Assembly (NCBI GenBank): GCA_905204225.1
Contig: CAJKZK010000083.1
Span: 1 to 7,868, forward strand
Direction: 5' to 3'
DNA: 7,868 nucleotides
DNA from: an uncultured Bacillota bacterium
GTDB lineage: Bacteria > Bacillota_I > Bacilli_A > RFN20 > CAG-449
Positions 6,184-7,868 of this stretch are shown here, in pieces. The position numbers and the translations under genes were made by a program. The stretch's first letter is position 1. The number at the start of each line of letters is the position of its first letter. Below the pieces are notes generated by a model, which had not been told where the DNA came from, did no database searches, and saw only the letters and a program-made list of their open reading frames with translations.

Positions 6184-6195
6184 AAAGTGACATTT
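6184..6195. repeat. Third exact-form AAAGTGACATTT copy
   Basis: Identical to the copy at 5689-5700 and about 490 bp downstream of it. With the GTGATA palindrome at 6098-6115 it makes a dispersed family of one motif within the gene-free region. Confidence 0.4.
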
Positions 6196-6261
6196 AAAAA
6201 AATTAATATTATTTATTTTCTACAATTGATGAAATAAATGATTGTAAATATATATTTCAAG

Positions 6262-6276
6262 TTTGATTTTATCAAA
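6262..6276. repeat. Small inverted repeat TTTGAT-TTT-ATCAAA upstream of array B
   Basis: A perfect 6+3+6 inverted repeat that ends 20 bp before the first GGTATAC unit of the promoter-proximal array. Its first arm contains TTGATT, a weak -35-like hexamer, but this is too far (about 29 bp) from the first TATACT to pair with it normally. It may be an operator half-site pair, or chance. Confidence 0.25.
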
Positions 6277-6295
6277 ATGACGCTTGCCGATTTTT

Positions 6296-6338
6296 GGTAT
6301 ACTTTTTGGTATACTTTTTGGTATACTTTTTGGTATAC
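6296..6338. repeat. Perfect 12-bp tandem array (4 x GGTATAC) with embedded extended -10 boxes (array B)
   Basis: Four identical units, GGTATAC at 6296, 6308, 6320 and 6332, with an exact 12-bp period and CTTTTT-type linkers. Each unit reads TGGTATACT, which fits the extended -10 pattern TGnTATAAT with one mismatch in the hexamer, around the palindrome GTATAC. The array ends 9 bp before the ribosome site of the AlbA_2 gene, so transcription starting from any unit would give a short leader. The perfect copies suggest recent expansion or strong constraint. The likely role is combined promoter and operator (inference). Confidence 0.8.
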
Positions 6339-6347
6339 TAAAACTAA

Positions 6348-6354
6348 AGAGGAG
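6348..6354 (+). promoter_or_regulatory. Ribosome binding site of the AlbA_2 gene
   Basis: AGAGGAG lies 10 bases before the ATG at 6365 and only one base before another in-frame ATG at 6356, which is too close to be used. It therefore selects 6365 and excludes the upstream TTG at 6284, whose product would be encoded by the repeat array. Confidence 0.7.
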
Positions 6355-6364
6355 AATGTGCTAT

Positions 6365-7753
6365 ATGGATAAATATATTGATTTACTAGAAACATTATTA
6401 AGTTATAAAGATGAATATGAATGGCTTGATTTTAAAGAAAATTGGTTTTCTAAAGATGAAATTGGAGAATATATATCTGCCATTGCAAATGGTGCTGCTC
6501 TTTGTGGAAAAGAATTTGGCTATATTGTATGGGGAGTTAATGATGCAACAAAAGAAGTAGTTGGAACAACAGTTAATTTCAATAAAGACATTGATAATGA
6601 ACCATATAAACATTATTTAGCAAGAAATTTAACTCCAAAAATTTCTTTTGAAACTATTGAGTTTAAATATAATGAAGCAAGGATTGTTATGTTAATTATT
6701 CCTCAATCTAAATCTATAGTCACTAAATTTAAAAATGAAGCATTTATAAGAATTGGATCTAGTAAAGAAAAATTAAGTAAGTATCCTGAATGGGAGATTA
6801 AATTAAATAACACATTAGTTAATGGATATCCAACTATTGTAAATGTAGCGGCTCCTGATTACGCTCAAGAATTAACCTTTGAAAAATTATTTATGTATTA
6901 TGGAGCTAAAGGATTAACTTTAAGACATGATACTTTTGAAAAAACATTAAAATTAAAAAACAAGGATAATAAATATAATATAATGGCATACATTTTATCA
7001 GATCAAAACGAAATTCCTATTAGAGTTTCAATATTTAGTGGTATTGATAAATCGGCTCCATTATATTCAGTAAAAGAATTTGGAAATACTTGTATTTTAT
7101 ATTCTATGGATAAAATATTAGAATATGGCGATGCAATTAATATTATTCAAGCAGATGAAAGAAATAGAATATCAGAGAGAATTGATGTTCCTTTATTTGA
7201 TTATGAAGCGTACCATGAAGCTATTTTAAATGCGTTTATTCATAATAAATGGTTAACATTAAATGGACCTCAAATCAGTATATTCACAGATAGAATTGAA
7301 ATCTTATCACATGGTGGACTTGCACTTGATCAAGATGTTGATGGCTTTTATAGTGGTGCAAGTATACCAGTCAATGAAATATTAGCTTCAATATTTTTAC
7401 AATTAAGAATTAGTGAAAGATCTGGTAGAGGCGTTCCTAAAATAGTTAGTAAATATGGTAAAGATGCTATTAAGATAGAAAGAAATAGAATTGTTGTTAC
7501 AATTCCATTTAATAAAATAAATGTAAATTCATTTGAAATAACAAATTCAAATACTTCTAAAAAATTTAATAAATCTCAAGAAACTATTATAAAATTAATA
7601 AGAAATAATCCAAATATAACTATTCCTCAAATAATGATTGAAACTAACTTAGCTGTAGCAAGTATAAAAAAGAATTTAAAAATATTGAAAAACGATAAAA
7701 TTATTGAAAGAGTAGGATCTAATAATGGTGGTTATTGGAAAATAAATGAATAA
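6365..7753 (+). CDS. AlbA_2 (Schlafen-type) / GHKL-like ATP-binding / winged-helix putative regulator
   Basis: 462 residues, intact. Residues about 8-140 form the AlbA_2 (Schlafen_AlbA_2) domain: EYEWLDFKENW with the usual acidic-FK start, IANGAALCGKEFGYIVWGV, and AFIRIGSSKEKLS near its end. A middle region (about 150-275) contains YYGAKGLTLRHDTFE. Residues about 278-385 match the divergent GHKL-type ATPase of RecG-like regulators (HATPase_c_4): EAILNAFIHNKW (284-296), IFTDRIEILSHGGL (306-319) and SERSGRGVPKIV (350-361). The canonical HRDY is changed to HNKW at 293-296. The C-terminus (about 405-460) is a winged helix, IPQIMIETNLAVASIKKNLK then IIERVGSNNGGYW. Such proteins are usually annotated as ATP-binding DNA-binding regulators or RecG-like helicases, but no helicase motifs are present. 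It stands alone behind a perfect repeat array, which suggests autoregulation (inference). Confidence 0.9.
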   Translation: MDKYIDLLETLLSYKDEYEWLDFKENWFSKDEIGEYISAIANGAALCGKEFGYIVWGVNDATKEVVGTTVNFNKDIDNEPYKHYLARNLTPKISFETIEFKYNEARIVMLIIPQSKSIVTKFKNEAFIRIGSSKEKLSKYPEWEIKLNNTLVNGYPTIVNVAAPDYAQELTFEKLFMYYGAKGLTLRHDTFEKTLKLKNKDNKYNIMAYILSDQNEIPIRVSIFSGIDKSAPLYSVKEFGNTCILYSMDKILEYGDAINIIQADERNRISERIDVPLFDYEAYHEAILNAFIHNKWLTLNGPQISIFTDRIEILSHGGLALDQDVDGFYSGASIPVNEILASIFLQLRISERSGRGVPKIVSKYGKDAIKIERNRIVVTIPFNKINVNSFEITNSNTSKKFNKSQETIIKLIRNNPNITIPQIMIETNLAVASIKKNLKILKNDKIIERVGSNNGGYWKINE

Positions 7754-7833
7754 TATTTAATTATAGTTTTAGTGCAATAAAAAATATAAAATACATTTAT
7801 TAATTTTTAACTTTCATTATTTAATATAAATAT

Positions 7834-7868
7834 AGACCGGAATAGCACACGTCTGAACTCCAGTAACA
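7834..7868 (+). other. Illumina TruSeq adapter sequence at the contig end (artefact)
   Basis: From 7834, bases align to the standard TruSeq read-1 adapter (AGATCGGAAGAGC then CACACGTCTGAACTCCAGT and CAC) with 31 of 34 matches; the differences are at 7837, 7843 and 7865. The stretch is abruptly GC-richer than the DNA before it. This is untrimmed sequencing adapter joined to the genomic sequence, not biology, and marks an assembly edge. Confidence 0.96.

Larger units (their letters stand above)
5887..6261. other. AT-rich non-coding stretch between the two 12-bp arrays
   Basis: No plausible gene on either strand: frames are short, have no ribosome site, and show no domain. It holds the AT-only inverted repeat AATAAAT-A-ATTTATT (near 5921-5935), the inverted GTGATA pair at 6098-6115 and a single AAAGTGACATTT at 6184-6195. 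A small RNA cannot be excluded, but no stem with a following T-run was found that would mark its end. Confidence 0.5.

Noticed and set aside
6284..6364. Upstream TTG start giving an N-terminus with repeated FGIL for the AlbA_2 protein
   Set aside because: No ribosome site before 6284, while AGAGGAG sits correctly before the ATG at 6365, where family similarity begins; the FGIL repeats are translated 12-bp promoter repeats.
6213..6395. Minus-strand frame with VYQK repeats
   Set aside because: The reverse-complement reading of the 12-bp array; no ribosome site and no family.
6398..6613. Minus-strand frame of 71 codons
   Set aside because: Antisense shadow of the conserved AlbA_2 domain.
7754..7833. 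Terminator after the AlbA_2 gene
   Set aside because: The 80 bp before the adapter are AT-rich with no stem of useful stability followed by a T-run.

Overview
The window is very AT-rich DNA with short intergenic gaps inside gene clusters, heavy use of AGA for arginine, TGG for tryptophan, TAA-dominated stops, AGGAG-type ribosome binding sites and lipobox signal peptides. TGA appears to be a stop: it ends the first gene at the expected end of its LytTR domain. This suits an uncultured low-GC Gram-positive lineage (Bacilli/Erysipelotrichia or an RF39-like 'Mycoplasmatota' gut bacterium). The exact taxon cannot be read from the sequence. The last ~34 bases match the Illumina TruSeq adapter at 31 of 34 positions, so the right edge is an assembly end and not genomic DNA.

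Layout. (1) Positions 2-1542 hold the 3' end of a LytTR response regulator and, overlapping it by ATGA, a complete AgrC-like GHKL sensor histidine kinase. This is a quorum- or peptide-type two-component pair with no recognisable peptide gene in view. (2) Positions 1666-4454 hold a three-gene unit: a membrane-tethered XRE (HTH) regulator with an extracytoplasmic domain, a small lipoprotein of unknown family, and a YfbK-like von Willebrand A lipoprotein with an intact MIDAS site. The spacing suggests one operon, closed by a strong bidirectional hairpin terminator at 4459-4488. A transmembrane regulator beside two surface lipoproteins suggests an envelope-sensing module (inference). The VWA gene has no good ATG; the best start is an ATA codon. 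(3) On the minus strand, 4487-5287 holds most of an SsuA/ThiY/NMT1-type ABC transporter substrate-binding protein that lacks its signal peptide and the first part of lobe 1, probably a pseudogene.

(4) Positions 5288-6364 are about 1.1 kb without a convincing gene but full of structure: a possible C-terminal gene remnant; a degenerate array of twelve TCGWCCAY octamers (5483-5624); an 8-bp inverted repeat; several copies of AAAGTGAYATTT; and two separate arrays of the same 12-bp unit TTTTTGGTATAC, one at 5845-5886 and one at 6296-6338. The second array lies directly in front of (5) a complete AlbA_2 (Schlafen-type) / GHKL-ATPase-like / winged-helix protein at 6365-7753. Each unit of that array contains TGGTATACT, a near-consensus extended -10 box around the palindrome GTATAC. 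The array may therefore be both promoter and operator for the gene, with copy number open to slippage (inference). The most unusual part of the window is this repeat-rich control region plus the AlbA_2 gene.
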